Source: Anaerolineaceae bacterium UBA6801
Lineage (GTDB): Bacteria; Chloroflexota; Anaerolineae; Anaerolineales; Anaerolineaceae
Direction: 5' to 3'
Length of the DNA stretch: 11,520 nt
Assembly (NCBI GenBank): GCA_002452315.1
Contig: DKFH01000194.1
Coordinates: forward strand, 1-11,520
Part shown: one piece after another, positions 1 to 7,393 of the stretch
Layout: each line of letters opens with the position of its first letter
How positions within the stretch are numbered: position 1 is the first letter of the stretch
Notes under the pieces: generated by a model
What the model was told of the DNA's origin: nothing
The model's input: the letters and a program-made list of their open reading frames with translations, nothing else
The model's database searches: none
Made by a program: the position numbers and the translations under genes

Positions 1-1006
1 TCTGCCGTTCGATGATCTTGAGCGGTAAACGCACATGCCGCAGGGGACGCTCGGGGTCTTTGATGCGGGAGAAAAGAATTTCAACCGCTAAACGCCCGGA
101 TTCATCCAGGGGCTGACGGATGGTGCTCAGGCCCACAAAATCGGCGAAATCCAGGTCATCAAACCCAAGGACGGCCAGGTCTTCCGGAACTCTTAATCCC
201 AGGGACCGGGCTTTATTGACCACGCCCATGGCCTGTAAGTCTGTGGCGCAGAAGAAGGCGGTCGGCCGATCTGATCGTTTTAGGATCGGTTCAACTTTTT
301 CTGCTGCGTCCTTGACGTCATACCGTGATGTGCAGATAAATGCCTCCGGCAGGGACAAGCCGGCCTTTTCGATCCCTTTTTGGAAGCCTTGCAAGCGCAG
401 GGTGATGGGCAAAACAGCAAAGGCACCCAGGTTTGAGGTGTCGCCGAGAAATGCCAGGCGCTGGTGTCCCTTACGAATCAGGAAATCGGCCGCCATCTCT
501 CCGCCGGCGATATCATCGATCTCAACCGTGTTCAGGTCTTGCCGGGGGTACTCCACCAGGACCGTCTCGAGTCCGTTGTTGATGAGCTTTTCTGCCGACT
601 CGTCGTTGACGCGCAGGGAGAGCAAGATCAACCCCTCCAGGTACCCGGTGACGGGCAGCGTGGCCAGGTAATGGTTCAGCTGTTCAAGTGACCCAATGGT
701 GTAAATGGTCAGCTCGTAGCGGGTTGCATGCAAGGCTGTCGCCACACCCCGCAAGCGCTGGACAAATGCCGGGGCAGTGAAAAAGGGGGTCAGGACGCCG
801 ATGCGGGCCAGGTCTTTCATTGCCCTGGCCCGGGCTTCGGCTTTGGGAACGAAGGAAAGCTGGTCGATGGCATGCTGAACGCGCTCGCGTGTGTCTTCGC
901 TGACGTTGGGACTGGCGTTGATCACACGCGAGACCGTTGAAATCGAAACGCCGGCTGCTTTTGCGACGTCGTAGATGGTGGGGGAATGGTGGAATTTCTG
1001 GTTCAT
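1..1006 (-). CDS. LacI-family transcriptional regulator (3' end cut by window edge)
   Basis: A DNA-binding repressor with a sugar-binding-protein-like effector domain. My translation from the ATG at 1006 gives a LacI-type helix-turn-helix at about residues 10-35 (TIYDVAKAAGVSISTVSRVI). The hinge region around residues 52-61 reads FVPKAEARAM. The periplasmic-binding-like core follows, starting RIGVLTPFF near residue 66. Late family features include a GFDD motif and a segment reading STIRQPLDESGRLAV. There are 335 codons in the window and no stop; the family is usually 330-345 residues, so only a few residues are missing. The ribosome binding site is weak, but the start fits the family's N-terminus. 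No transporter or sugar-catabolic gene lies beside it in the window, so the inducer cannot be guessed. It is transcribed away from the glycosyltransferases and need not regulate them. Family assignment is very secure; target and effector are unknown. Confidence 0.96.
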   Translation of the reverse strand, partial: MNQKFHHSPTIYDVAKAAGVSISTVSRVINASPNVSEDTRERVQHAIDQLSFVPKAEARARAMKDLARIGVLTPFFTAPAFVQRLRGVATALHATRYELTIYTIGSLEQLNHYLATLPVTGYLEGLILLSLRVNDESAEKLINNGLETVLVEYPRQDLNTVEIDDIAGGEMAADFLIRKGHQRLAFLGDTSNLGAFAVLPITLRLQGFQKGIEKAGLSLPEAFICTSRYDVKDAAEKVEPILKRSDRPTAFFCATDLQAMGVVNKARSLGLRVPEDLAVLGFDDLDFADFVGLSTIRQPLDESGRLAVEILFSRIKDPERPLRHVRLPLKIIERQ

Positions 1007-1034
1007 GGGGATGAAGAATTCACGATCAGGTTTG

Positions 1035-1048
1035 TGAAACTGCTTTCA
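1035..1048. promoter_or_regulatory. LacI/CcpA-type operator downstream of the LacI promoter
   Basis: TGAAACTGCTTTCA has perfect 5-base inverted arms (TGAAA/TTTCA). It matches the CcpA cre consensus TGWAANCGNTNWCA at every defined position except one base of the central CG. The symmetry continues outward with TTT and AAA after one unpaired position on each side. It falls at about +13 to +26 of the predicted LacI-gene transcript, a position suited to autorepression by blocking polymerase. Binding by this particular regulator is inferred from position and family-typical sequence. Confidence 0.6.
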
Positions 1049-1066
1049 AAAAAGGTTTTCCAGTCC

Positions 1067-1095
1067 ATATTAACATAGAAGAACCACCCTGTCAA
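1067..1095 (-). promoter_or_regulatory. Sigma-70-type promoter of the LacI-family gene
   Basis: Read on the minus strand, a perfect -35 box TTGACA (1095-1090) is followed after exactly 17 bases by TAATAT (1072-1067), with a TG just upstream of the -10 box (TGTTAATAT). Transcription would start near 1060, giving a leader of about 54 nt before the ATG at 1006. The -10 box matches the consensus at four of six positions; the -35 box and spacing are ideal. Confidence 0.75.
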
Positions 1096-1509
1096 ACAAA
1101 ACTCCGTGAGTGATCTAAAACATCCTAGGGATTAATCGGTTGGGGGTAAAAGCTAACCCCACCAATTTGTGGGAATCCCCGCCTAATAATCCAGTTTTGA
1201 TAGGTATTTGATTAACGATGAATTATTATTAATCAGTACTAACCATTCACTACTTACCATTCAGCAATCACGTTTAAACATCTCTACACTTCTACTGTGC
1301 AATGCGAGGCAATAATTTCCCACATCACCGGGCCAGAAGCAGAACAAATAATGGGCTATAATTGAAAAAACTCGATCAAAACCAAAGGAATCTTTCAGGA
1401 CAGGGATAATGCCGCCCACATCGATTCGCCCAGGCACGGCTGCACCCTGATTTGGTTTGAGGCTAAGATTCACATCCTCAGAAACCCTGGATCGAGAACA
1501 ATCATCTTG

Positions 1510-1535
1510 TTTGAGGTTTGTTCCAAACCCTCAAA
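1510..1535. repeat. Inverted repeat (hairpin) upstream of the first glycosyltransferase
   Basis: TTTGAGGTTTG (1510-1520) and CAAACCCTCAAA (1524-1535) pair over 11 bp with one bulged base around a 3-nt loop. No T-run follows on either strand, so it is not a standard terminator. It lies about 60 bp before the ATG at 1596 and could be a regulator site or a leader hairpin. Confidence 0.55.
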
Positions 1536-1547
1536 AAGCACTGGTAG

Positions 1548-1577
1548 AAAACCTGTTTTCGATGACCAAAACCTGTT
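1548..1577 (+). repeat. 20-bp-phased direct repeat AAAACCTGTT
   Basis: AAAACCTGTT occurs at 1548-1557 and again at 1568-1577, a 20-bp period or about two turns of the helix. The second copy ends 18 bp before the ATG of the glycosyltransferase at 1596. Tandem sites in this phase are typical of regulators bound on one face of DNA. No regulator can be named. Confidence 0.5.
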
Positions 1578-1595
1578 AAATAGAAGAGAAATCAA

Positions 1596-2561
1596 ATGAA
1601 ATTAATCATCATCATCCCTTCCTATAATGAAGCCGAAACCATCGGTGCTGTTATTGAACGTATTCCTAAAACCTTGCCCGGCCTTGACCAGGTCGAGGTG
1701 GTTGTGATCGATGATGGCTCCACGGACCGGACCGCTGAAATTGCCAGGTCGGCCGGGGCGACGATTGTCTCACATGCCCGTAACCGAGGGGTTGGCAGCG
1801 CATTCAACACCGGGCTGGACAAAGCCCTCGAAATGGGCGCCGACATCATGGTCAATATTGATGCCGATGGCCAGTTTTCCCCGGACGAAATCCCTTTGCT
1901 GATCGCGCCCATCCTGGCCCAGGAAGCGGATTTTGTGTCCGGTGACCGCTTCACTTGCCAGGGGAACCACACTAAAAGGCCGCATGCCATGCCCAAGGCC
2001 AAGTATTGGGGAAATTTGGTCATGGCCAGGTTGGTCAGCAGCCTTTCCAGCCAGAAATTTCGAGATGTGAGCTGCGGCTTTCGGGCGTATTCCAGAGAGG
2101 CGATGTTGTGGCTTAACCTGACGGGCAAATTTACCTATACCCAGGAGTCTTTCCTGGATTTCACCTATAAAGGGCTTGAAATCAAGTCGGTGCCTGTGAC
2201 TGTGACCTATTTCCCCGAGAGGCAATCCAAGGTTTCAGGAAACCTGTTCGAATACATGCTGCGCACGATGAAGATCATCACCCGGGCTTACCGAGATTAT
2301 AACCCGCTCCGTTTTTTCGGCTGGCTGGGCTTTGCCCCCTTTGTTCTGGGGTTGGCCTGCGGGATTTTCATGCTGGTGCACTATATCATCAATCGCAGCT
2401 TCACACCTTATAAATTTGTGGGGTTTACGGGGATCTATCTCGGGTCGCTTGCCATCATTCTGTGGATTGTTGGCCTGCTGGCGGATATGTTCAGGCGTAT
2501 CCGGTCGAATCAGGAAAAACTGCTCTACCTGGAGAAAAAACGAGGGCTTAATAGAGAGTAG
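1596..2561 (+). CDS. Family-2 glycosyltransferase, dolichol-phosphate-mannose-synthase-like, with C-terminal membrane anchor
   Basis: Probably transfers a sugar from a nucleotide donor to a lipid-phosphate carrier or a growing glycan on the cytoplasmic face of the membrane. The 321-residue protein opens with the GT-A fold start IIIIPSYNEAETI. The nucleotide-binding IDDGSTD lies at residues 38-44 and the metal-binding DADG at 89-92. DVSCGFRAY (157-165) and TQE (182-184) are typical of polyprenyl-phosphate mannose/glucose synthase-like members. Two hydrophobic segments, about residues 240-264 and 274-298, end in a basic tail. The short AGAAGAG before the ATG serves as ribosome binding site. A second family-2 transferase follows 137 bp downstream on the same strand. 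Family is secure; donor and acceptor are unknown. Confidence 0.93.
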   Translation: MKLIIIIPSYNEAETIGAVIERIPKTLPGLDQVEVVVIDDGSTDRTAEIARSAGATIVSHARNRGVGSAFNTGLDKALEMGADIMVNIDADGQFSPDEIPLLIAPILAQEADFVSGDRFTCQGNHTKRPHAMPKAKYWGNLVMARLVSSLSSQKFRDVSCGFRAYSREAMLWLNLTGKFTYTQESFLDFTYKGLEIKSVPVTVTYFPERQSKVSGNLFEYMLRTMKIITRAYRDYNPLRFFGWLGFAPFVLGLACGIFMLVHYIINRSFTPYKFVGFTGIYLGSLAIILWIVGLLADMFRRIRSNQEKLLYLEKKRGLNRE

Positions 2562-2698
2562 GCCATCTCAGATATGGTTTGTGGTTGACGCGGTTGCCGT
2601 TGTAGTCTGACTAGGTATTTCCTTTCAGTAATGCCGACTGTGATTTTGACCAGAAAATTCTTTCACCCGGGCAGGGCATGTTCGTTAAAGGAAAAGTG

Positions 2699-3673
2699 AT
2701 GAGGACAATTTCCATTGTTATCCCAACCTACAATGAAAAAGATTACCTGCAAAAGCTGCTGGAGAGCATTGCCCAGGTCAATTATCCTTTGGATCATTAT
2801 GAGGTAATCGTAGTCAGTGACGGGTCAACCGATGGCACACCTGGCTTGGTGAGAGATAAGTTCCCTTGGGTGCGGCTGATCGATCTCAAAGAAAATATTG
2901 GCCGGTACGAAGCCAGGAAGCTGGGTGTGGAAGCGGCAAAATATGATTACATTTTGTTCGTGGACACACGCACTTTACTAGACCCCGACTCGCTAGCCGC
3001 CATTAACAGTTCGGATCACAAAGCCATCAAAGGACTTACAGTGTGCGGCAATCCATCCAACCCTTACCACATTGTGTTTGAGTCCATTCGTTACAAACTC
3101 TACCCGCGCTTTTATCGCAGACGTTCTGAAAACTTTGAAATCACCACCGATAATTTTGACTCAGCCCCCAAAGGCACGGGCGTGTTCATGGCCAATAAGG
3201 AAATCTTGCTCTCTACCTACGAAGACCTGTCCGCCCTCAAGATGGGGACGATCTCCTCGGATGATACCCTGCTAATCCGCACGCTCATCAATTACACACC
3301 AGTTGCTCATGACCCCGGTGTGAAGATCATCCGCTTTATCAGGGAATCCTTTGTGGAAAATTACCTGCACCTGATCTATCGCGGCAGCACCTTTGTCTAT
3401 TATTACCTCGATCCTTCCAAGCGCCTGTTCTGGTTGGTGATCGTGTTCCCCATCCTGGTGTTACTGGCATTGGTTGCCGCCCTGGTGTTCCTGCCCATCC
3501 CCTGGTACCTGGTGCCGATTGTCCTGGTCCTGCTGGACGCGCTGGCGGCAGTCTACCTGGGGACATCCTGGCGGGAGACGTGGGTGATCTTCCTCATGAT
3601 CCCGGTGTGCGTCTCCGCGTTTTACATCGGCATCGTCAGGGGGATTTTTCGGAGATTATTTAAAGTGTCATAA
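2699..3673 (+). CDS. Family-2 glycosyltransferase with C-terminal transmembrane segments
   Basis: A membrane-bound glycosyltransferase of 324 residues. I prefer the ATG at 2699 because AAAGGA sits about 7 bases upstream and the protein then begins directly with MRTISIVIPTYNE; an in-frame ATG at 2678 would add seven residues behind a poor ribosome binding site. SDGSTD at residues 40-45 is the nucleotide-binding motif. Where a DxD metal motif is expected the protein has VDTR (88-91), so the second acidic residue is missing. SSDD at 186-189 is the probable catalytic-base region. Three hydrophobic segments lie at about 243-265, 268-287 and 294-315. It probably acts with the upstream transferase on the same glycan, though the 137-bp gap leaves room for a separate promoter. 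Substrates cannot be told from the sequence. Confidence 0.9.
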   Translation: MRTISIVIPTYNEKDYLQKLLESIAQVNYPLDHYEVIVVSDGSTDGTPGLVRDKFPWVRLIDLKENIGRYEARKLGVEAAKYDYILFVDTRTLLDPDSLAAINSSDHKAIKGLTVCGNPSNPYHIVFESIRYKLYPRFYRRRSENFEITTDNFDSAPKGTGVFMANKEILLSTYEDLSALKMGTISSDDTLLIRTLINYTPVAHDPGVKIIRFIRESFVENYLHLIYRGSTFVYYYLDPSKRLFWLVIVFPILVLLALVAALVFLPIPWYLVPIVLVLLDALAAVYLGTSWRETWVIFLMIPVCVSAFYIGIVRGIFRRLFKVS

Positions 3674-3676
3674 GCA

Positions 3677-3699
3677 ATGGGGATTGGCATCTCCCCCAT
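3677..3699 (+). terminator. Weak hairpin after the plus-strand glycosyltransferase
   Basis: Three bases after the stop codon, ATGGGGA (3677-3683) pairs with TCCCCCAT (3692-3699) with one bulged C and an 8-nt loop. No T-run follows on the plus strand, so it is an incomplete intrinsic terminator at best. Its position between convergent genes supports a role in transcript ending. Confidence 0.35.
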
Positions 3700-3742
3700 G
3701 ACGGGCATACGCAAGGATTTCAGCAGGAATATTCAAATTATC

Positions 3743-3765
3743 AAAAAAAGGGTGTGTTTAACCCT
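3743..3765 (-). terminator. Probable rho-independent terminator of the minus-strand operon
   Basis: Read on the minus strand, AGGGT (3765-3761) and ACCCT (3753-3749) form a 5-bp stem around a 7-nt loop. A run of seven T residues follows at once, its first base being the last of the stem. It begins 8 bp beyond the stop codon of the last operon gene. The stem is short, so strength is uncertain, but place and T-run are right. Confidence 0.55.
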
Positions 3766-3773
3766 GGCCAAAA

Positions 3774-4775
3774 TCAGGAGGGTGTGTCTGAATTAGCCGG
3801 GCTGGAGGCTTTTTGTGCATACTCCTCATAATGGCCACCAAAGAGCGCAAAAAGGGCGCCCACGCCCCGCGCCACACGCTGCAGGGCTTTAATGATGCCA
3901 GCATACCCATAATAGACGAACAGCGGAAGGATCAGCGCAATCCCCAGCAGGATATGGTAAACGGCTTTGACTGGGCGCAAAAGCACGATGCCTAAGGGAT
4001 ACAGTTGTTTTTCGATCAGGGTGGTTGTGAACGCAATTCGAAACGCACGCTGCAACAGCCACGCAGCCGTTGTTCGGCTGGGGGGATTGTACTCGGTAAC
4101 CAGGGCTTCGTCAGCCCAGATGATCTTCCCGCCATTTTGGATGACCCGGCGGGTAAATTGTGAATCCGACCCGCCTGTGAGATTAAAGCGCATGTCAAAG
4201 GGCCCTTCGAGTTTCTGAGTCCATTCATACTTGACCAGGGTGTTGTGGGTGGCAGCATAATGGATCTGGGTCCCGGTCGGCAGCCTGCGCCGGTCGAATA
4301 ATTTTCCGCGCACGATCCACCTGGGGGGCGGGGATTCAAAATCGGGCAATACCGGCCCGGTTACGATATCCGCCTGGTAGGTTTTTTGGGTGCGCAGCAG
4401 TTGATCCAGCCAGCGGGGGTCGGCCACCTCATCATCATCAATGAAGGCAATAAACCGGCAGGCCGGTGCCAGGCGAACCGCTGTATTTCGGGCTGCGGCA
4501 ATACCTTTGAGGGGTTCTTGTCCGTAAATGATGGGCACCGGGAAGCCTTCTCGTGCTTCCTCAACGATGGATTGGGCTGAACCCTGCGCGTCATTATCCA
4601 CAACAACCACGCACCAGGCAGGGCTTGCATCCTCAAAGGTAAGCGCCTGCAAGGAATTCAGCAGGCGCGATAGCCCGTGAGGGCGCTTTAAGGTGATGAT
4701 GCACACGGCGACATCCAGCCCAGAGGTGGCTGAAGGATGGGCGTTTTCAGGTGGGTTCGCTGTGGTTGCGTTCAT
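3774..4775 (-). CDS. Family-2 glycosyltransferase, last gene of the sugar operon
   Basis: A GT-A glycosyltransferase of 333 residues. After a Pro/Ala-rich N-terminal tail of about 20 residues it has DVAVCIITLKRPHGL, VDND (59-62), the triple-acid metal motif IDDDE (112-116), and GGSDSQFTRR (201-210) as the likely catalytic-base region. The segment near residues 274-292 is hydrophobic and may anchor it to the membrane. I chose the ATG at 4775, five bases after the stop of the upstream gene. An in-frame TTG at 4784, overlapping that stop as TTGA, would add three residues. Neither start has a strong ribosome binding site, so translational coupling to the upstream gene is likely. Being last in an operon for a C-methylated deoxysugar, it may attach that sugar, but this is inference. 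Confidence 0.92.
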   Translation of the reverse strand: MNATTANPPENAHPSATSGLDVAVCIITLKRPHGLSRLLNSLQALTFEDASPAWCVVVVDNDAQGSAQSIVEEAREGFPVPIIYGQEPLKGIAAARNTAVRLAPACRFIAFIDDDEVADPRWLDQLLRTQKTYQADIVTGPVLPDFESPPPRWIVRGKLFDRRRLPTGTQIHYAATHNTLVKYEWTQKLEGPFDMRFNLTGGSDSQFTRRVIQNGGKIIWADEALVTEYNPPSRTTAAWLLQRAFRIAFTTTLIEKQLYPLGIVLLRPVKAVYHILLGIALILPLFVYYGYAGIIKALQRVARGVGALFALFGGHYEEYAQKASSPANSDTPS

Positions 4776-4780
4776 GTGCT

Positions 4781-5923
4781 TCAATCTGGCTGTTGCTTGC
4801 CAAAGAATAACAAATCCAGGTCACGGTAAAACCGCTCGGGGGAAAACAGGCGTTGGTGTGTGTCCAAGGCCCGTTGCTGATAAGCAGTGAAATCAATATC
4901 GCCTTTGGCCAGCTTAATGACCGCCTCGCAGATCATGGCAGGGTCAGGCTCACATAGGGTCAGCAGGTTGTCATCCAGGCCAAATTCATGGATGGCGTTG
5001 GTGTTCATGGTGACCATGGGGATGCCCATCGAGAGGGCATCCACAATTTTATTGCTGATGCCGATGGTGGCCAACCTGTTGAGGCCAAAACTGCCCAGGG
5101 CGATATCACAGTTTTCCACCAGGAAGGATTCCAGGCCGGTGGCAAAGGACAGGTCGTAGCGCGCCGTGGCCACATCCTCCAGGTTGTGTGTGGTGATCTG
5201 TTCCTGCAGTAGGTGGGCACGATGCGCGTCATTGTCCAGCAGGTAGAGGTGAAATTTGATCGCCTGTGTCTTCAGTTGGCTGGCCGCTTCCAAAATCAAG
5301 TCAATCCCGTGTACTTTGGCGGCTTTGCCCCACCACACCAAGTTAATCGTGTCTCTGGTTGACCGAAAGCCCGCCAGTTTCGCCTTTGGGCGATGCGGTG
5401 CTGCCAGGGGCATGATGCGATAGGGCACTTCACCGGGCGAAAACCCGATGCCCCCCAGGTAATATTCTGCGTCGCCTGTGTTGAGGAAGATGAGCTCATC
5501 TGTGTGTTTCACCACCCGGCGTTCATAGTGTTTCAGACGCTCAATTTTGGGCTGTGAGATGGCTTCCTGGTCTAACTGCAGGTTTTCATCCACCCATTTC
5601 ACATAGCGCGAGCTGTAAAAGTCCATAATGGTCTTTTTACCCAGGCAGCGTGCCAGGTTATACACCCAGCCAAACTTTTCATTCATGGGTAGTAAGAAAA
5701 CGTGGGTTGCACTGGGCAAGACTAATAAGTATAACAACCCAATAGCTTTATTGACCAATCCCGAATAGATTTTTGAAGCCAGCGATTGGCCTTCAACCGC
5801 CATCCATTTGCCAATATAGATGAATGAAAATTCATAATTCCTTTGCGCGAGGTAATCGATCAGGTATTGGGCGCGGTAACTGCCCATAATGGTGCCAATT
5901 AATAAAACCTTATACTTTTGCAT
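4781..5923 (-). CDS. GT-B-fold (family-4-like) glycosyltransferase
   Basis: A 380-residue cytoplasmic glycosyltransferase with two Rossmann-like halves. The N-terminal half starts YKVLLIGTIMGSYRAQYLIDYL, a typical acceptor-domain beginning. The C-terminal donor domain contains LVWWGKAAKVHGIDLILEA (195-213), the usual position of the phosphate-binding Lys in family-4 enzymes. SNKIVDALSMGIPMVT at 290-305 corresponds to the C-terminal E-x7-E region, but the acidic residues expected there are largely absent: D295 lies in the loop and there is no clear first Glu. The ATG at 5923 is preceded by GAGGT at about 10 bases. The gene overlaps the end of the flippase gene by 14 bp, so the two are probably co-translated. 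It may transfer a locus-specific sugar; donor and acceptor are unknown. Confidence 0.85.
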   Translation of the reverse strand: MQKYKVLLIGTIMGSYRAQYLIDYLAQRNYEFSFIYIGKWMAVEGQSLASKIYSGLVNKAIGLLYLLVLPSATHVFLLPMNEKFGWVYNLARCLGKKTIMDFYSSRYVKWVDENLQLDQEAISQPKIERLKHYERRVVKHTDELIFLNTGDAEYYLGGIGFSPGEVPYRIMPLAAPHRPKAKLAGFRSTRDTINLVWWGKAAKVHGIDLILEAASQLKTQAIKFHLYLLDNDAHRAHLLQEQITTHNLEDVATARYDLSFATGLESFLVENCDIALGSFGLNRLATIGISNKIVDALSMGIPMVTMNTNAIHEFGLDDNLLTLCEPDPAMICEAVIKLAKGDIDFTAYQQRALDTHQRLFSPERFYRDLDLLFFGKQQPD

Positions 5924-7361
5924 GGTATCGTAACCTCAATACTTGCAGGATGGTTTGAAACTGTCTCCGATATAACATAAAGCCCACACTAGCCCAGATA
6001 ACCAGGGAGAGAGCACCTGCGCCAGCGACAATACCCACATTTGGCCAGGGGAAATTGAGCGATCTGAAGAACCACAAGGCTGGCACCATGATGAGGGTGA
6101 TGATGACGGGTTTAACAAAGAGCTTCAGCATTTGTTTGTGTTTTATTTCCAGCGTTTTGGACAGGTAATACAGCGTTAAAGGCGTGGCCAGTCCCCAATA
6201 GGTGATCGCATAGCCTGCGGCCACCCCCACGATGCCGAAAACTGACCCGGCCGCGATGCCTGCAATGATGATGACAGAGGTCACCGACCCCAACCTGAAC
6301 AGGAGCTGGGCTTTATTCCTGGCGATGAACACGCTCCCCGAGGTCGCCATGAGCGGTTGGATCATGGTCAGGAAAGCCAGCACCTCAAACACCGGGACGG
6401 ACGCATCCCATTGGTTCCCCCACAACACGCGGATGACCGGCCCTGCAAATAAAAACAAAAAAATACCCAGGGGGAAGGTAATCAGGGCAATCATCTCAAG
6501 CAGCAATAGGTAAGTTGGGGCGATTTTCTCGGGTTCATCCTGTGCCGTGGCAAATACGGGCTGTAACGAGGGGTTGATCACACTGGAAAGCATCCTGATG
6601 GGATACATCATCAGGGTATAGGCTTGATTATAGAAACCAAGCTGCACGGAGCCTAAGGTCCGCCCAATGAGCAGGTTATCCACATTACGTGCCCAATAGT
6701 TAATCATCCTGAACCCTAAAAGGTTGCCTGAAAAACCAATGATCTCCCGGATAGCATCTACCTGTACTTTGAACATAGGCAGCCATTTGGTCATCCAAAA
6801 ATACCCGATAGCCCTGAAGAACCGCAAGCTGACGCCCTGGGCCACCAGCGCCCAATACCCCCAGCCCATAAAGGCCAGGATGATGCCCGTAGTACCGGAG
6901 AGGACCGTGGTCAGGATCTCCAAAATAGCCAGTTTCTTAAAAGCCAGCTCTTTTTGCAGCAGACCCTGGGGAACCGAGCTCAGGCTGACGAACAACAGCT
7001 TGATGCTCATCACCTGCACCACCACGCGTAGGCCGTCAAAATCAAAAAAGGCTTCAATGGCAGGCGCCAGGAGGACGGAGACACCTGTCAGCACGACGCC
7101 TAGCAGGGCAGTAAACCAGAACACGGTTGAAAGCCCCAGCCGGTCCAGGGTCCGTTTTTGAACCACCGTGGCGCTAATGCCGAATTCGGCCAACATATCT
7201 ACAAAACCAGTGTACACCATCACCATGCTGACGACGCCAAAGTCAGCCGGCGTGAGCATGCGCGAGAGGATCGCTGAAATCACAAATGCAAAAATATAAT
7301 GGCTGTAGCTGCCGACAGCTGTCCAGAAGGTGCCTTTTGCGAGTTCTTTACGGATGTGCAT
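5910..7361 (-). CDS. Polysaccharide/oligosaccharide flippase (Wzx/WzxC-like, MOP superfamily)
   Basis: A multi-pass inner-membrane transporter that moves lipid-linked glycans to the outer face. The 483-residue length fits the family. Most of the sequence is hydrophobic helices, about 12-14 by eye. Family features are the opening RKELAKGTFWTAVGSY, the early SRMLTPADFGVVSM, and the segment reading RNVDNLLIGRTLGSVQLGFY, a hallmark of the Polysacc_synt_3/WzxC-type group. The ATG at 7361 lies 32 bases after the stop of the methyltransferase gene and has no clear ribosome binding site; it is the only reasonable start. The presence of a flippase beside transferases points to a Wzx-type export route. 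A Wzy polymerase is not in the window, so whether the product is polymerised cannot be said. Confidence 0.94.
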   Translation of the reverse strand: MHIRKELAKGTFWTAVGSYSHYIFAFVISAILSRMLTPADFGVVSMVMVYTGFVDMLAEFGISATVVQKRTLDRLGLSTVFWFTALLGVVLTGVSVLLAPAIEAFFDFDGLRVVVQVMSIKLLFVSLSSVPQGLLQKELAFKKLAILEILTTVLSGTTGIILAFMGWGYWALVAQGVSLRFFRAIGYFWMTKWLPMFKVQVDAIREIIGFSGNLLGFRMINYWARNVDNLLIGRTLGSVQLGFYNQAYTLMMYPIRMLSSVINPSLQPVFATAQDEPEKIAPTYLLLLEMIALITFPLGIFLFLFAGPVIRVLWGNQWDASVPVFEVLAFLTMIQPLMATSGSVFIARNKAQLLFRLGSVTSVIIIAGIAAGSVFGIVGVAAGYAITYWGLATPLTLYYLSKTLEIKHKQMLKLFVKPVIITLIMVPALWFFRSLNFPWPNVGIVAGAGALSLVIWASVGFMLYRRQFQTILQVLRLRYHAKV

Positions 7362-7393
7362 GGTCTATTAATGAACGCCCATCAGATGACGTT

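Larger units (their letters stand above)
1096..1595. other. Non-coding region between the LacI gene and the first glycosyltransferase
   Basis: I see no convincing gene here. It holds several small structures. 1141-1161 is a hairpin with a 7-of-8 paired stem (TGGGGGTA/TAACCCCA). 1209-1235 is an inverted repeat, TGATTAA/TTAATCA. ACCATTCA occurs twice, at 1242 and 1256. 1510-1535 is a longer hairpin. AAAACCTGTT is repeated at 1548 and 1568. A TATAAT at 1357-1362 on the plus strand lacks a matching -35 box. The promoter of the plus-strand glycosyltransferase must lie here or overlap its start, but I cannot place it. Confidence 0.6.

Noticed and set aside
120..671. Plus-strand open frame of 183 codons
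   Set aside because: It lies antisense to the clear LacI-family gene, and its translation is Ser/Arg-rich with no recognisable family.
1354..1362. TATAAT on the plus strand as promoter for the first glycosyltransferase
   Set aside because: No -35-like sequence at 15-19 bases upstream, and it is over 230 bp from the start codon.
1261..1473. Minus-strand 70-codon frame in the intergenic region
   Set aside because: It would start at GTG with a ribosome binding site that is too close, its composition is unremarkable, and I recognise no family. It could be a tiny hypothetical gene but the sequence does not support it.
1622..2128. Minus-strand open frame of 168 codons inside the first glycosyltransferase
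   Set aside because: A shadow of the plus-strand family-2 glycosyltransferase, which carries all the expected motifs.
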